A stretch of DNA of 46,262 nt from DATDAW01 sp036524675 (GCA_036524675.1 DATDBU010000073.1:1-46262); one strand, 5' to 3'. Counted from the stretch's first letter, positions 31,930 to 40,339 are shown. Notes: generated from the sequence alone by a model not told the origin. Numbers and translations are program-made.

Positions 31930-32628
31930 TTACGCGTCCAGATCGGCGCTCTCCGGCGTGGTCTCTGCCGGTTCGACGGAGCGGTTGTTGCGCACGTCCG
32001 ATGTTTTGGCGCCACTAACAACCAGTTTGCGGCCCATGTATTCTTTGTCGTGGAGCTCAGCTACGGCGCGTTTTGCTTCGGCGACCGTCTCCATCGTCAC
32101 AAACGCAAAACCTTTCGACTTTTGCGTGTAGGAGTTGCTTACGACTTCGGCGTTACGAACTTTGCCCACACCGCTGAAGAGCTCGAGCAGGTCGCTCTCC
32201 GACGCATCAAACGACAGGTTGCCGACATAGAGCTTCGGCGATGTCACCTCGATGAGTTCCGGCTTGCGGGCCTCGCGCATGCGAGGCGCCGGAGCGGCTG
32301 TTGTGCGCGGGGTTTCAGAAGCCTGAGGCCGAACCAGGCGATTGGATGGGGCGGGAGCGGATTTTTCAGGAGCTTGACTGCGTTTCCCGGTAAAAAAACC
32401 GATCAACTTCTGCCAAAAGGCGAGTTTGGGCGCGGGTGCCGCCACTGGAGGATTGCTCTGGCTCGGGCGCGATCCATAGGAACTGGACTCGCGATCATCC
32501 CGGGGCCCGCGATTTTGGTCTCGGTTGCCCGGGCGCCTGCGGCCACGTCCGCCGCGGCCTCCCCGGTAGCCGGCATCTCGTTGGCCGCTACCATTTTGCG
32601 AACTATTATATTTCATATCTAAGGTCAT
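31930..32628 (-). CDS. RRM RNA-binding protein with RGG-like N-terminus
   Basis: A roughly 232-residue RNA-binding protein. One RRM fold lies in the C-terminal half: RNP2 is LYVGNLSF and RNP1 is KSKGFAFVTM, both with the aromatic and basic residues needed to stack on RNA. The N-terminal half is disordered and holds an RGG/RG-box (YRGGRGGRGRRRPGNRDQ). A short basic linker (LAFWQKLIGFFTGKR) joins them. It binds single-stranded RNA, perhaps as a cold-shock or translation factor; no target is known. The start may be ATG at 32628 or at 32616; neither has a Shine-Dalgarno. It lies upstream of trmL, both on the minus strand, with a strong terminator between. Confidence 0.85.
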   Translation of the reverse strand: MTLDMKYNSSQNGSGQRDAGYRGGRGGRGRRRPGNRDQNRGPRDDRESSSYGSRPSQSNPPVAAPAPKLAFWQKLIGFFTGKRSQAPEKSAPAPSNRLVRPQASETPRTTAAPAPRMREARKPELIEVTSPKLYVGNLSFDASESDLLELFSGVGKVRNAEVVSNSYTQKSKGFAFVTMETVAEAKRAVAELHDKEYMGRKLVVSGAKTSDVRNNRSVEPAETTPESADLDA

Positions 32629-32952
32629 ATTTTTGAGGACATGACAAAGCGCGTTTCCATTGGTTCTTCGTCCTCGAACTCGTGCAGAAAACGCCACTGA
32701 TAGTGGTGGCGATGCGATCACAAGTGCGCGGATGCTTTGTCACAGAACCGGGCCCGTGGACGATTTCTTCCCGGATGCGGGAATGAATCCTGCCTTTGGA
32801 GAAGTAGGCCGTGCAGTCGGACCGGATGTCGGACAGACTAACGCAGCGCGAGGGATCGGGCAAGTTTCGTTTTGCTAAAGAAATGGAAGAATGGACTAGA
32901 GTGGAAACTTTCTCGGGGAGTGCAAGAAAACGTGAAATAATATGAAAAACAC
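32629..32952. promoter_or_regulatory. Divergent intergenic region, no gene seen
   Basis: These 324 bases lie between the divergent RRM and miaA genes. No convincing reading frame, RNA gene, repeat cassette or terminator was found. The short frames here overlap the RRM N-terminus and show no conserved features. The promoters of both genes must lie here; I could not place the boxes. Confidence 0.4.
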
Positions 32953-33825
32953 ATGTTTTCCAATGCCCTGGTTATAGCCGGACCGACGGCAAGTGGAAAA
33001 ACAGCCTTGGCTGTTGAGGTTGCAGCCGAAATCGGAGCCGAAATTATTTGTGCCGATGCGTTCCAAATTTATCGCGGGCTTGCGATGCTTACGGCACAAC
33101 CTTCCGCACAGGAATTGAAAGCAGTCCCGCACCATTTGGTGGGTCTCCTGAAGCCGGAAGAGAAATTTAACGCATCCCAATTCGCGGCTCTGGCGAACGA
33201 AAGACTCGCTGAAATAGCATCTCGCGGGCGCACGGCGCTGGTGGTTGGCGGGGCAGGTTTTTATCTGCAGACGCTATTTGGCGGAGCCGTCGCGCCAGAG
33301 CCAGAACCTTCTCTGCGCAAGGAACTTGCGCAGCTCTCACTAGGAGACCTTCAGGAGAGGTTGCGTATCTCTGACCCCGATGCCTTTGCCCGGATCGACC
33401 TTCGAAATCCGCGCCGGGTGCAGCGTGCGCTGGAAGTGGTGCTTTCCACGGGGAAACCGTTCGCCTCGTTTGCTGGAAAACCCGGGGTGGACGTGCGCGG
33501 CTTCGTATTGCAACTGCCGCGAGAAGAGTTGTTTGCGAGAATCAATCTGCGAGCCGAATACATGCTGGAAAACGGTGCAATCGAAGAAGTCGCAACGTTG
33601 TTGAAGGGAAGAGAAGTTAGCGAGACATGCGAGGCCACCATTGGCTTTCGGGAAATTCGACGGCTGTTGAACGGTGAAATATCCCGTTCCGAATGCCTGG
33701 CTGCCATTCAACTGGCCACCCGTCGCTACGCGAAGCGGCAGGAAACGTGGTTTAGAAACCAGACAAAATGGCAGCACGTCCAGCCGGTAGATTTGCGATC
33801 AGAGATTGCTCGTCTGTTTCTTTGA
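32953..33825 (+). CDS. miaA: tRNA dimethylallyltransferase MiaA
   Basis: A 290-residue enzyme that prenylates adenosine-37 of tRNAs reading codons starting with U. Walker A is VIAGPTASGKTAL, followed by the DMAPP/tRNA-binding region EIICADAFQIYRGLAMLTAQPS (the usual form is GTAKPS), the HHLVGLL segment, VVGGAGFYLQTLFGG and the insertion LRNPRRVQRALEVV. Length fits the family (about 300). It lies divergently from the RRM gene and upstream of the AMP-ligase gene, with 63 bases between. Start: the ATG at 32953; a nearby ATG at 32942 is out of frame. Confidence 0.95.
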   Translation: MFSNALVIAGPTASGKTALAVEVAAEIGAEIICADAFQIYRGLAMLTAQPSAQELKAVPHHLVGLLKPEEKFNASQFAALANERLAEIASRGRTALVVGGAGFYLQTLFGGAVAPEPEPSLRKELAQLSLGDLQERLRISDPDAFARIDLRNPRRVQRALEVVLSTGKPFASFAGKPGVDVRGFVLQLPREELFARINLRAEYMLENGAIEEVATLLKGREVSETCEATIGFREIRRLLNGEISRSECLAAIQLATRRYAKRQETWFRNQTKWQHVQPVDLRSEIARLFL

Positions 33826-33888
33826 ATCACTTCGGAGAGATACCCATCTTGCTTTGCTCGCTTGGGAATTCGGGTCTAAATCTCTCGG

Positions 33889-35271
33889 ATGTCCGATAAG
33901 CGCGCCGATGTCCTCACAGAAATTTTTTCATGGGCGACAACCAATCCTGGACAATTCGCATGTGTTTTCCGCAGGAAGAACGGCGTTACTGAACGGTTGA
34001 CTTATCTTGAGCTCAGCCGGCTAAGCACGCGCCGGGCATTGCAAATTCAGTCTGAAGTGCCTGGTATAAAGCGGGTTGCGTTACTGGCGCTACACGGACC
34101 TGAGTTCTTGATCGAAGCACTGGCGATCATGGCAGCGGGACATTGCCTGGTGCCGGTGAATCCGCTTTTGCCCCCCGGTGATGTTGCCGATTTGCTGCTT
34201 CGAGCCGGCGTTGGCGCCATTGTTCGTCCGGGTGTCGATCTGGAAATTCTGCCCGCGACAGACGCCATCGATGGAAACGGTGACCAGGATTTTTGCGCAC
34301 TCGATCCCGCCTACTTGCGGTTTACTTCCGGCAGCACGGGGAAGCGCAAAGGTGTCTTGCTCGGGCACCAGACGATTTTGGATCGGACGGCGATTGCAAA
34401 CGAACGGTTGCAGATCTCCTCGTCGGATCGTGTGTTGTGCCTGTTACCGATGGTGGATCATCTCGTCGTGTCGATCCTGCTCTATTTGCGATACGGCGCG
34501 ACGGTTCTGTTGGTAGAAGATCCAGCCGACGCGTTGCCGCTGGCGGCTGAGGAACGTGCAACGGTCTTGTACGCGAGTCCCGGGCAATATCGGGATTTTT
34601 CGGCGGGCGATGGCGAGTTGTCGGATCTGCGCCTGGCGATTTCCACGACACAACGGCTGTCGGAAACCACCGCGATGAATTTTAAAAAGCGCTTCCAGGT
34701 GCCTCTCTCCCAGGCACTTGGCATGATCGAGGCCGGTTTGCTCACCTTGAACGACGAGCGCGCGGGGAGCGAACCACTGCTTTCCGGGAAGCCGATGCCG
34801 GGCTACAAAATCACCATTGCCGATGCTGCTGGAAATCCTTTGCCGAATGGCGAAATCGGAGAAGTGACCGTCGCGGGCAAAGGTTTGCTCGATGCGTATG
34901 TCGCTCCCTGGATTCCGCGGGACAAGCTCCTCGACGCCAATGGCTTTTCGACCCAGGATTTCGGCTGGATCGACGGAGATGGCGTGCTGCATTTGACTGG
35001 ACGCGGGAAAAATCGGTTGGACCTAAACGGTGACCATTTTTTCTGCGAGGAAGTGGAGACGGTCCTTAACGGCAACCCGGCAATACTCGAGAGTCTGGTA
35101 ACCGTGGTGAATGGAAAACTGGAAGCGCGGATCGTTCGGGCCGGCGATACGGATATCGCCGAACTCATTGGCTGGGCTGAAAAACGGCTGCCATGGAGCC
35201 GCCTTCCGGCCGCGTTCCGGTTTGTCGAGCGCTTACCGCTCACACCTACTGGCAAAGTGAAACGGGATTGA
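33889..35271 (+). CDS. AMP-forming acyl-CoA/acyl-ACP synthetase-like protein
   Basis: A 460-residue ANL-superfamily enzyme. The ATP/phosphate loop is LRFTSGSTGKRKGVLLGH, the A5-like segment is QALGMIEAGLL, and the C-terminal hinge region is LTGRGKNRLDLNG. The final residues LTPTGKVKRD contain the catalytic Lys and end the protein right there, so the C-terminal cap is short. It activates a carboxylic acid (fatty or aryl acid) as an acyl-AMP and transfers it to CoA or a carrier protein. No thiolation domain or partner gene lies next to it. The gene after it is convergent. The substrate cannot be read by eye. Confidence 0.82.
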   Translation: MSDKRADVLTEIFSWATTNPGQFACVFRRKNGVTERLTYLELSRLSTRRALQIQSEVPGIKRVALLALHGPEFLIEALAIMAAGHCLVPVNPLLPPGDVADLLLRAGVGAIVRPGVDLEILPATDAIDGNGDQDFCALDPAYLRFTSGSTGKRKGVLLGHQTILDRTAIANERLQISSSDRVLCLLPMVDHLVVSILLYLRYGATVLLVEDPADALPLAAEERATVLYASPGQYRDFSAGDGELSDLRLAISTTQRLSETTAMNFKKRFQVPLSQALGMIEAGLLTLNDERAGSEPLLSGKPMPGYKITIADAAGNPLPNGEIGEVTVAGKGLLDAYVAPWIPRDKLLDANGFSTQDFGWIDGDGVLHLTGRGKNRLDLNGDHFFCEEVETVLNGNPAILESLVTVVNGKLEARIVRAGDTDIAELIGWAEKRLPWSRLPAAFRFVERLPLTPTGKVKRD

Positions 35272-35301
35272 CGCAAGTCCGGATTGTTTTGAGCGCAATT
35301 T

Positions 35302-35835
35302 TCAGGGCCCATGCCAATGGTGAAGGTGGTTTCGCCAGCGGAACCAGATGAGGAGGGAACGGTGAAACGGTGAGCAGCCGGGAAGGTGCAACAGGCGGAT
35401 GAGAAATCGTCGTGAGCTGTGCTGCATCGTTAACCACGCGACTTCATATCTGAGAAGGTCTTTGTTCGCAGCAGTCAGTGGGACCAGACTGTTGGTCAGA
35501 AGCCATCGATTGAAGCTGAGGCCATCAAGGGCGGGATTACGCGTTGCTGCAGCGCCGGTTTCCGCGGTGTAACGTTCGAAGACGCCAAAAAGTTTTTGTC
35601 CAAGCACCCTCCGCGCCAGTGGCACAGAACGAGTGGCTTCGTTGAAACGTTTGCGCAGCAGTGAGCCAGCGAACCGTTCGATTTCGACACCCGCGCTGTC
35701 AGCGAGCGCTTCAGTCTCTTCTTGCGACAATCCGAAGCGGACGGCGAACGCCGACCGGTCAGCGAAAAACTCGGATCTCGCTTCCGTATCGGTGTAAAGG
35801 CGGGCAAGGGCCGTTTGGATTTCTGTTAAACCCAT
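35302..35835 (-). CDS. Partner protein of DUF692 enzyme (DUF2063-like)
   Basis: A 177-residue protein encoded right after the DUF692 gene, overlapping it by ten bases. The N-terminus MGLTEIQTALARLYTDTEAR is typical of proteins that follow DUF692 enzymes and act as recognition partners for the precursor peptide (the MbnC and DUF2063 type); this is an inference from position and a weak resemblance, not a confident homology call. The C-terminus is rich in aromatic and basic residues (LIWFRWRNHLHHWHG). The ATG at 35835 is chosen over an upstream one at 35973 that overlaps the enzyme. It is the last gene of the operon. Confidence 0.65.
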   Translation of the reverse strand: MGLTEIQTALARLYTDTEARSEFFADRSAFAVRFGLSQEETEALADSAGVEIERFAGSLLRKRFNEATRSVPLARRVLGQKLFGVFERYTAETGAAATRNPALDGLSFNRWLLTNSLVPLTAANKDLLRYEVAWLTMQHSSRRFLIRLLHLPGCSPFHRSLLIWFRWRNHLHHWHGP

Positions 35836-36662
35836 CGCTCGCGTTTGCGGCCCAGTTCGCGGGCCATGCGCAATTCTGGAAGGAGCTCCGGAAGCGGTGG
35901 GATATGCTCGTCGCGTTCCAGGATTGCGCCTTTTGCCGGAGTCCGGGCTAGCACTTCGTCCAGCAATTCCCAAATGGCTGAATCGACGGATTCTGCGTGG
36001 CTGTCGATCCAGACCTCATCGCTGGATTTCTCGGCGCCGACATAGTGAAGCTGCACCACGCAATCCAACGGCGCTTCATCGAGCCATCGACGTGGGTCGA
36101 ACCCGAGATTCCGCGAGTTAATAAACAGATTAGTTACGTCCAGGAGGAGTCCGCAGCCCGTTTCCTGCGTCACGCGATGCAGAAATTCGCCTTCGCTCAT
36201 CTCCGCACCAGGCAGCCGGATGGTGTAGGCAATGTTTTCCAAAATGAGTGGTTTTGCGATTCTCTCCTGCGCCTTCGAGACGTTCTGCCGTACGGCTTCA
36301 ACCGCTTCGCGTGTAAACGGCAGCGGCGTCAGATGCCCGATCTCCACGCCGTCGGCACGGGTGAATGCCAGATGCTCACTCCACCATGGCGGGTCAATCT
36401 TTTCGACAAGACTTGCAAATTTCGCAAGATATTCGGAATCCATGCCCTCTGCAGTTCCGAGTGAAAGGTTCAATCCATGGGGGATGAGTGTAAAATGTTC
36501 CGCCAGCAGGTCGAACTGGACACGACGCTCCAGTGTGGCGTCAAAAAAATGATCCGCCGTTATTTCGAGGAAATCGATTTCACGCCGATACAAAAACAGT
36601 TCGCTGAAATGAGGCGCGCGAAAACCGAGACCAACTCCAAGGACAGGCAGCGCTTCAATCAT
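35826..36662 (-). CDS. DUF692/MNIO-family iron oxidative enzyme
   Basis: A 278-residue TIM-barrel protein of the DUF692 family (multinuclear non-heme iron oxidases such as MbnB, TglH and ChrH). The predicted metal ligands stand in conserved contexts: FLEITADHFF, IPHGLNLSLG, WWSEHLAFTRADG, LILENIAYT, LLLDVTNLFINS, VVQLHYVGAEKSSDEVWIDSHAES and AILERDEHIP. These enzymes oxidatively modify cysteine (and sometimes other) residues of a peptide. The likely substrate is the Gly/Cys tail of the membrane protein encoded immediately upstream. The start at 36662 is set by a GGAGGAG Shine-Dalgarno six bases upstream (36669-36675). Metal content and reaction are unproven here. Confidence 0.9.
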   Translation of the reverse strand: MIEALPVLGVGLGFRAPHFSELFLYRREIDFLEITADHFFDATLERRVQFDLLAEHFTLIPHGLNLSLGTAEGMDSEYLAKFASLVEKIDPPWWSEHLAFTRADGVEIGHLTPLPFTREAVEAVRQNVSKAQERIAKPLILENIAYTIRLPGAEMSEGEFLHRVTQETGCGLLLDVTNLFINSRNLGFDPRRWLDEAPLDCVVQLHYVGAEKSSDEVWIDSHAESVDSAIWELLDEVLARTPAKGAILERDEHIPPLPELLPELRMARELGRKRERWV

Positions 36663-36663
36663 T

Positions 36664-37572
36664 TTAATCTCCTCCGCCACAACCTCCGCATCCGCCCCCA
36701 CCACCGCCGCATCCGCTGCCACCGCAAGACGCCGAGCCGCAGCCTCCATGTCCCTGCGATGCTTGCTGGAACATTTTCGGGTAGTAGTCGTAACTCGTGC
36801 CTTTGAGAATACCTATGCCGTGGACAGCCACCGCCAGCAGGACTTCTTCGCTGGCAAGATTGGGCACGCGAGCTTTCATCATGGATAAGGCTCCCTGCAG
36901 TTTTCTCAGATACCGTCGTCCAAGCGAGGTAAGCCGTCTCGGCCTTGCGATAAGGAACAGGGTGATCATGCTTGCGACGGTCAGAAAGATCAGGAAAACG
37001 ACGTTCGTATGTCCCCGAGAAAGGGCGACAGCCAGTCTATAGACGGTCAGCGCGGCGATGAGAAACAGGAACAGGCCCATGGCTCGAAGCACCTTCGCCT
37101 GGTCTTCTTTCGACGTGACCAAATAGCTCTCGGAAAGGCGCTTATGATGATCGTCTGTCGAAGGGGCTGGAATCCGGGCGATCTCGTCGACTTTCAATCC
37201 AGAAGTGATCCGATTGAAAATCATCCGTGAATCCGTGTCCAGAAAGTGCGGGTCGGGATGCTGCGGCGCCTGTTCGATGATCGAGAATCGCCCCGACAAT
37301 CTGTTACTGGACTCGGTATGGCTGAGATAACCCCGCATGACCAAATCCAGGATGATAAGCCGTTTTTGCTCATGCGAACCGCCGCGCAAGTAGGCGATTT
37401 CAAATGGGTCGAATGTTTCGGGGAGGGTCGGCGTTTGCAGATATCGCGTTCGGTCCGCAATTTTCCTCACGCAATAAGCGAGAAAGCAGGTGATGACGGC
37501 CACTATGGCGAAAAATGCCAGGAATTGCGGGCCGGAAAGATCGGTAACCGGATTATGCCGGAGGAGGTTCAT
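36664..37572 (-). CDS. Membrane protein with Gly/Cys-rich tail (TIGR04222-like)
   Basis: A 302-residue membrane protein. One hydrophobic helix lies near residues 17-38 (FLAFFAIVAVITCFLAY) and two near 165-208 (MGLFLFLIAALTV, VVFLIFLTVASM). The regions between are soluble, and the domain resembles the TIGR04222 family from memory. The last about 27 residues form a glycine and cysteine tail (GHGGCGSASCGGSGC, then GCGGCGGGD) with five cysteines. Such a tail looks like a substrate for cysteine modification. The gene abuts the DUF692 gene: its stop lies two bases from that start, and its terminal Gly codons double as the Shine-Dalgarno. The five-Cys tail is the most striking feature of the locus. 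Confidence 0.78.
   Translation of the reverse strand: MNLLRHNPVTDLSGPQFLAFFAIVAVITCFLAYCVRKIADRTRYLQTPTLPETFDPFEIAYLRGGSHEQKRLIILDLVMRGYLSHTESSNRLSGRFSIIEQAPQHPDPHFLDTDSRMIFNRITSGLKVDEIARIPAPSTDDHHKRLSESYLVTSKEDQAKVLRAMGLFLFLIAALTVYRLAVALSRGHTNVVFLIFLTVASMITLFLIARPRRLTSLGRRYLRKLQGALSMMKARVPNLASEEVLLAVAVHGIGILKGTSYDYYPKMFQQASQGHGGCGSASCGGSGCGGGGGGCGGCGGGD
36669..36675 (-). promoter_or_regulatory. Shine-Dalgarno inside the Cys-rich gene's last Gly codons
   Basis: On the minus strand GGAGGAG lies six bases before the DUF692 ATG (36662) and is formed by the last Gly-Gly-Asp codons of the upstream membrane-protein gene. It fixes that start and couples translation of tail and enzyme. Confidence 0.85.
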
Positions 37573-38320
37573 GGGGAGATACTTCCCGCTCGTCTGCCAG
37601 TTTCAGTGCGGCTTCGACCTGGTGGGTAAGTTTTTCATAAAGCACCACGAGGTTTACCGAAGCCAGGGCGGAGCGGTTCCTTTTGAAATTGCGGAGTTCG
37701 GCGAGGCCGTCGCTGTCGAGTCCGGCGCTGAGTGCCATGTCGAGAATCTCCAGCGAGTTTGCTGCCGGTTTTCCCGTCCTCAATTCCAGCAGGATGCCGA
37801 GGTGGAGGAACAGAGTCGTAATCGACCGCCGCAGGACGCTGTCGAGCTGCTCCGGGCGACGGCCGGAGTCCAGATAAGCCTGGCGCAACCGAAGATGGAG
37901 ATTCATCAATTGCCGCCATGTCTGGCGCTGGAGGCGGTCGCGCGGAATTTGTAGATCCTTCGCAAGTTCCGGGCCGAAAAGCGTCTCGTGATGCCGCCGG
38001 ATGTCGAGAAATTTGGTTGGGAACACTTCTGCCGAATCACCGAGATCGGTTTCGGTGACGATGAGCAGGCTTAGCTGATACTCCAGCCGTGTGGGCGCGG
38101 CAGCAGCGGCGATTTTGTCCAGCTCGGCGATCGAAATCGCCGACAAGACGAGCATCAAATTTACATCCGATACCGCTGGGTCAAATCGTCCGCGGGCGGC
38201 ACCGCCGTAGAGAACGACGGATAGGAGCGTCTCGCCAAGAGCGGATTGCAAGCGGTCTATGAATTCGGAGAGACCGCGTTGCAACTGGTTCAGCGCTGCA
38301 TCCTGGGGAGACGACGTCAT
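37553..38320 (-). CDS. Nucleotidyltransferase-fold protein with degenerate acid motif
   Basis: A 255-residue protein beginning with a pol-beta type nucleotidyltransferase core. VVLYGGAARGRFDPAVSDVNLMLVL resembles the G-[GS]-x-A-R-G...S-D-x-D-L motif, but the second aspartate of the catalytic pair is Asn (SDVNL), so catalysis may be lost. The rest is helical (QTWRQLMNLHLRLRQAYLDS and onward) and resembles substrate-binding or sensor helices in such proteins. It is the first gene of the DUF692 operon, and its end overlaps the next gene by 20 bases, which supports a joint function. The role is unknown; a regulatory nucleotide-binding subunit is one possibility. Confidence 0.6.
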   Translation of the reverse strand: MTSSPQDAALNQLQRGLSEFIDRLQSALGETLLSVVLYGGAARGRFDPAVSDVNLMLVLSAISIAELDKIAAAAAPTRLEYQLSLLIVTETDLGDSAEVFPTKFLDIRRHHETLFGPELAKDLQIPRDRLQRQTWRQLMNLHLRLRQAYLDSGRRPEQLDSVLRRSITTLFLHLGILLELRTGKPAANSLEILDMALSAGLDSDGLAELRNFKRNRSALASVNLVVLYEKLTHQVEAALKLADEREVSPHEPPPA

Positions 38321-38419
38321 GACGGGGCGGATGAAAGCATCGGAAGGGGGACGCAGTCAAGTCTGGCGCTTCCCGGCCTGCGCTGGAGCAGGGGCAGGAC
38401 TAAGATGAAGACCGGAGTG

Positions 38420-40291
38420 TTACACCCGGAGCAGGATGGCGGACTGAGACGGGATGTGGAAATGGGTATCTGTCTGGATGGGCGGCGTGCCAATGCCGCC
38501 ATATTTTGGATGCTCGCTGGACCACTCCAACTTCCACGTTGCCCCGAGGCCGGGCGCAAGCAGTGGTTCGGGAACGGATTCCCAGTGGATGTCGTGGCCG
38601 AGATTGACGATAAGCAATCGATCGTCTTTTTCGCGGAACCAGCGGATTGCAAAAGCATCGTTCGTCAGCACCGCTGCGTCGAAGTTTCCTCTGAGCGCAT
38701 TGGCGAAATGGGGTTCGCTCTTGCGAAGTGCGATGAGGTCTCGATGCAGGGTCAGTGCCTCGTGGTTTCGATCGCGTTCGGCAAAATCGAGCTTGCTCCG
38801 CACGAAGGTTTCATCGGCTTCCGCGTTGGGAATGACGGCCTGGGCTTCCGGGGATGCGACGCTGGGAAACATGGCAAGGAATTTCGCCCGACCCTCGGCG
38901 ACGGCTTTGGAAAGGTTGGGCTCCGCGTGGTCGGCGAAGAACAGGAAAGGCGTCGTGGCGCCGTACTCCTGACCCATGAAAAGCATGGGAGTCGCAGTGC
39001 CGAGCAGCAGCCAGGCGGTCAAAGCGCGGACACGCCCGTCATTCGAGATCGCATGTACACGATCGCCGCGCAGCGAATTGGCGACCTGATCGTGGTTCTG
39101 AAGGAAATTAACGAAATTCCATGGCTGCAGATCGATGGCGCATTCACCCCGGACGCCGTTGACGATTTCGTGGCGCGTGCCCTGGTACAGATAGCCCCAC
39201 TTGGACAAGGCGACGAACTCGCGCGCGGCCCCTGTAAAGCCTGCCATGTAGGCCTCTGTGCGTCCGGTAAGCGCGACTTTTGCGACGTGATGCGAATCGT
39301 CATTCCACGTGGCGTCGAGGCCGAAGCCGTCTTTTTCCGGGTCGCGAACGAGCCATGCTTGCTGCATATCGTTTTCGGCAACGATCCAGGTTTGCCGCCC
39401 GCCAGCGGCTTTGCGAACAGCCTGCTGCATTTCCAGAAGGACATGGCTCTCGGATGCATCGTGAATTTGTTGGGTGGCATCGAGACGCAGGCCATCGAGG
39501 TGGAACTCATCGATCCAGTACGCGGCGTTGGTAATGAAAAATTCCCGGACGGAAGCGGAATCCGGGCCGTCGAAATTGATGGAGTCGCCCCAATCGTTCT
39601 TGCGCTTTTTCGTTAGATAATTCTCGGAGAATTGCAGGAGGTAATTCCCGTCGGGGCCGAAGTGGTTGTAAACGACGTCTAGAATGACTCCCATGCCGAG
39701 GGCGTGAGCCCGATCGACAAAGGCCCGAAAGTCGTCGGGCGTCCCGTACAATTGCGTCGGAGCGAACATGTCCACGCCGTCGTAACCCCAGCCGCGCCTG
39801 CCGGGGAAATCGGCGACGGGCATGACTTCGAGAGTCGTGATGCCGAGGTCGGCGAGGCGTTGGAGTTCGTTGATCGCCGACCGCCACGTCCCCTCGGGAG
39901 TGAGCGTGCCGACGTGAAATTCGTAGACAACCTGGCCCTGACGCGGAATGCCTTTCCACGCGGAATCGGTCCATTGAAAACCCGCGGGATCAACGATTTG
40001 CGAGGGTCCATGGGGGCCTTCCGGCTGGAAACGGGAAGCGGGATCGGGAAACTCGCCGGTCCCCAATTTGAAGCGGTAATGGGAACCCGGTCGGACGTTC
40101 TCGACGAGGCCGGAGTAATAGCCATTCACCTCAGGTTGAAGGGGTTCTTCACGTTTGCCGTCGATGACGACGGAGACGCTTTTGCTACGGGGTGCCCAGA
40201 CGCGAAAATGGACACCGCTGGCGGTGATTTCTGCGCCGATGGGGTAACGGCGGCCTGGAGATAGGCTGTTGGTGGCAGGTGTGGAATTCAT
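38420..40291 (-). CDS. treZ: Malto-oligosyltrehalose trehalohydrolase TreZ
   Basis: A 623-residue GH13 enzyme. The N-terminal about 100 residues are a beta-sandwich (VHFRVWAPRSKSV), followed by the alpha/beta barrel beginning VVYEFHVGTLTPEGTW. The catalytic nucleophile is Asp271 in DGLRLDATQ, the acid/base Glu306 in WIVAENDM, and NFLQNHDQVAN holds the transition-state Asp. VMPVADFPGRRGWGYDG is typical of TreZ rather than glycogen-branching enzymes. It releases trehalose from maltooligosyl-trehalose made by TreY, which is not in the window. It follows the MidA-like gene on the minus strand with 48 bases between. Trehalose is an osmoprotectant, so this fits a soil bacterium. Confidence 0.93.
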   Translation of the reverse strand: MNSTPATNSLSPGRRYPIGAEITASGVHFRVWAPRSKSVSVVIDGKREEPLQPEVNGYYSGLVENVRPGSHYRFKLGTGEFPDPASRFQPEGPHGPSQIVDPAGFQWTDSAWKGIPRQGQVVYEFHVGTLTPEGTWRSAINELQRLADLGITTLEVMPVADFPGRRGWGYDGVDMFAPTQLYGTPDDFRAFVDRAHALGMGVILDVVYNHFGPDGNYLLQFSENYLTKKRKNDWGDSINFDGPDSASVREFFITNAAYWIDEFHLDGLRLDATQQIHDASESHVLLEMQQAVRKAAGGRQTWIVAENDMQQAWLVRDPEKDGFGLDATWNDDSHHVAKVALTGRTEAYMAGFTGAAREFVALSKWGYLYQGTRHEIVNGVRGECAIDLQPWNFVNFLQNHDQVANSLRGDRVHAISNDGRVRALTAWLLLGTATPMLFMGQEYGATTPFLFFADHAEPNLSKAVAEGRAKFLAMFPSVASPEAQAVIPNAEADETFVRSKLDFAERDRNHEALTLHRDLIALRKSEPHFANALRGNFDAAVLTNDAFAIRWFREKDDRLLIVNLGHDIHWESVPEPLLAPGLGATWKLEWSSEHPKYGGIGTPPIQTDTHFHIPSQSAILLRV

Positions 40292-40339
40292 GGGCTGTTG
40301 TCGTGGGTAAACGCAGCGGGAGAGGGGGCCGGCTGGGTT

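Noticed and set aside
31459..32622. A 387-codon plus-strand open frame crossing trmL, a repeat, a terminator and the RRM gene
   Set aside because: It crosses a perfect terminator hairpin and two well-supported minus-strand genes.
38246..39616. A 456-codon plus-strand open frame opposite treZ
   Set aside because: It is a reverse reading of TreZ without motifs, and it overlaps the NTase-like gene start as well.
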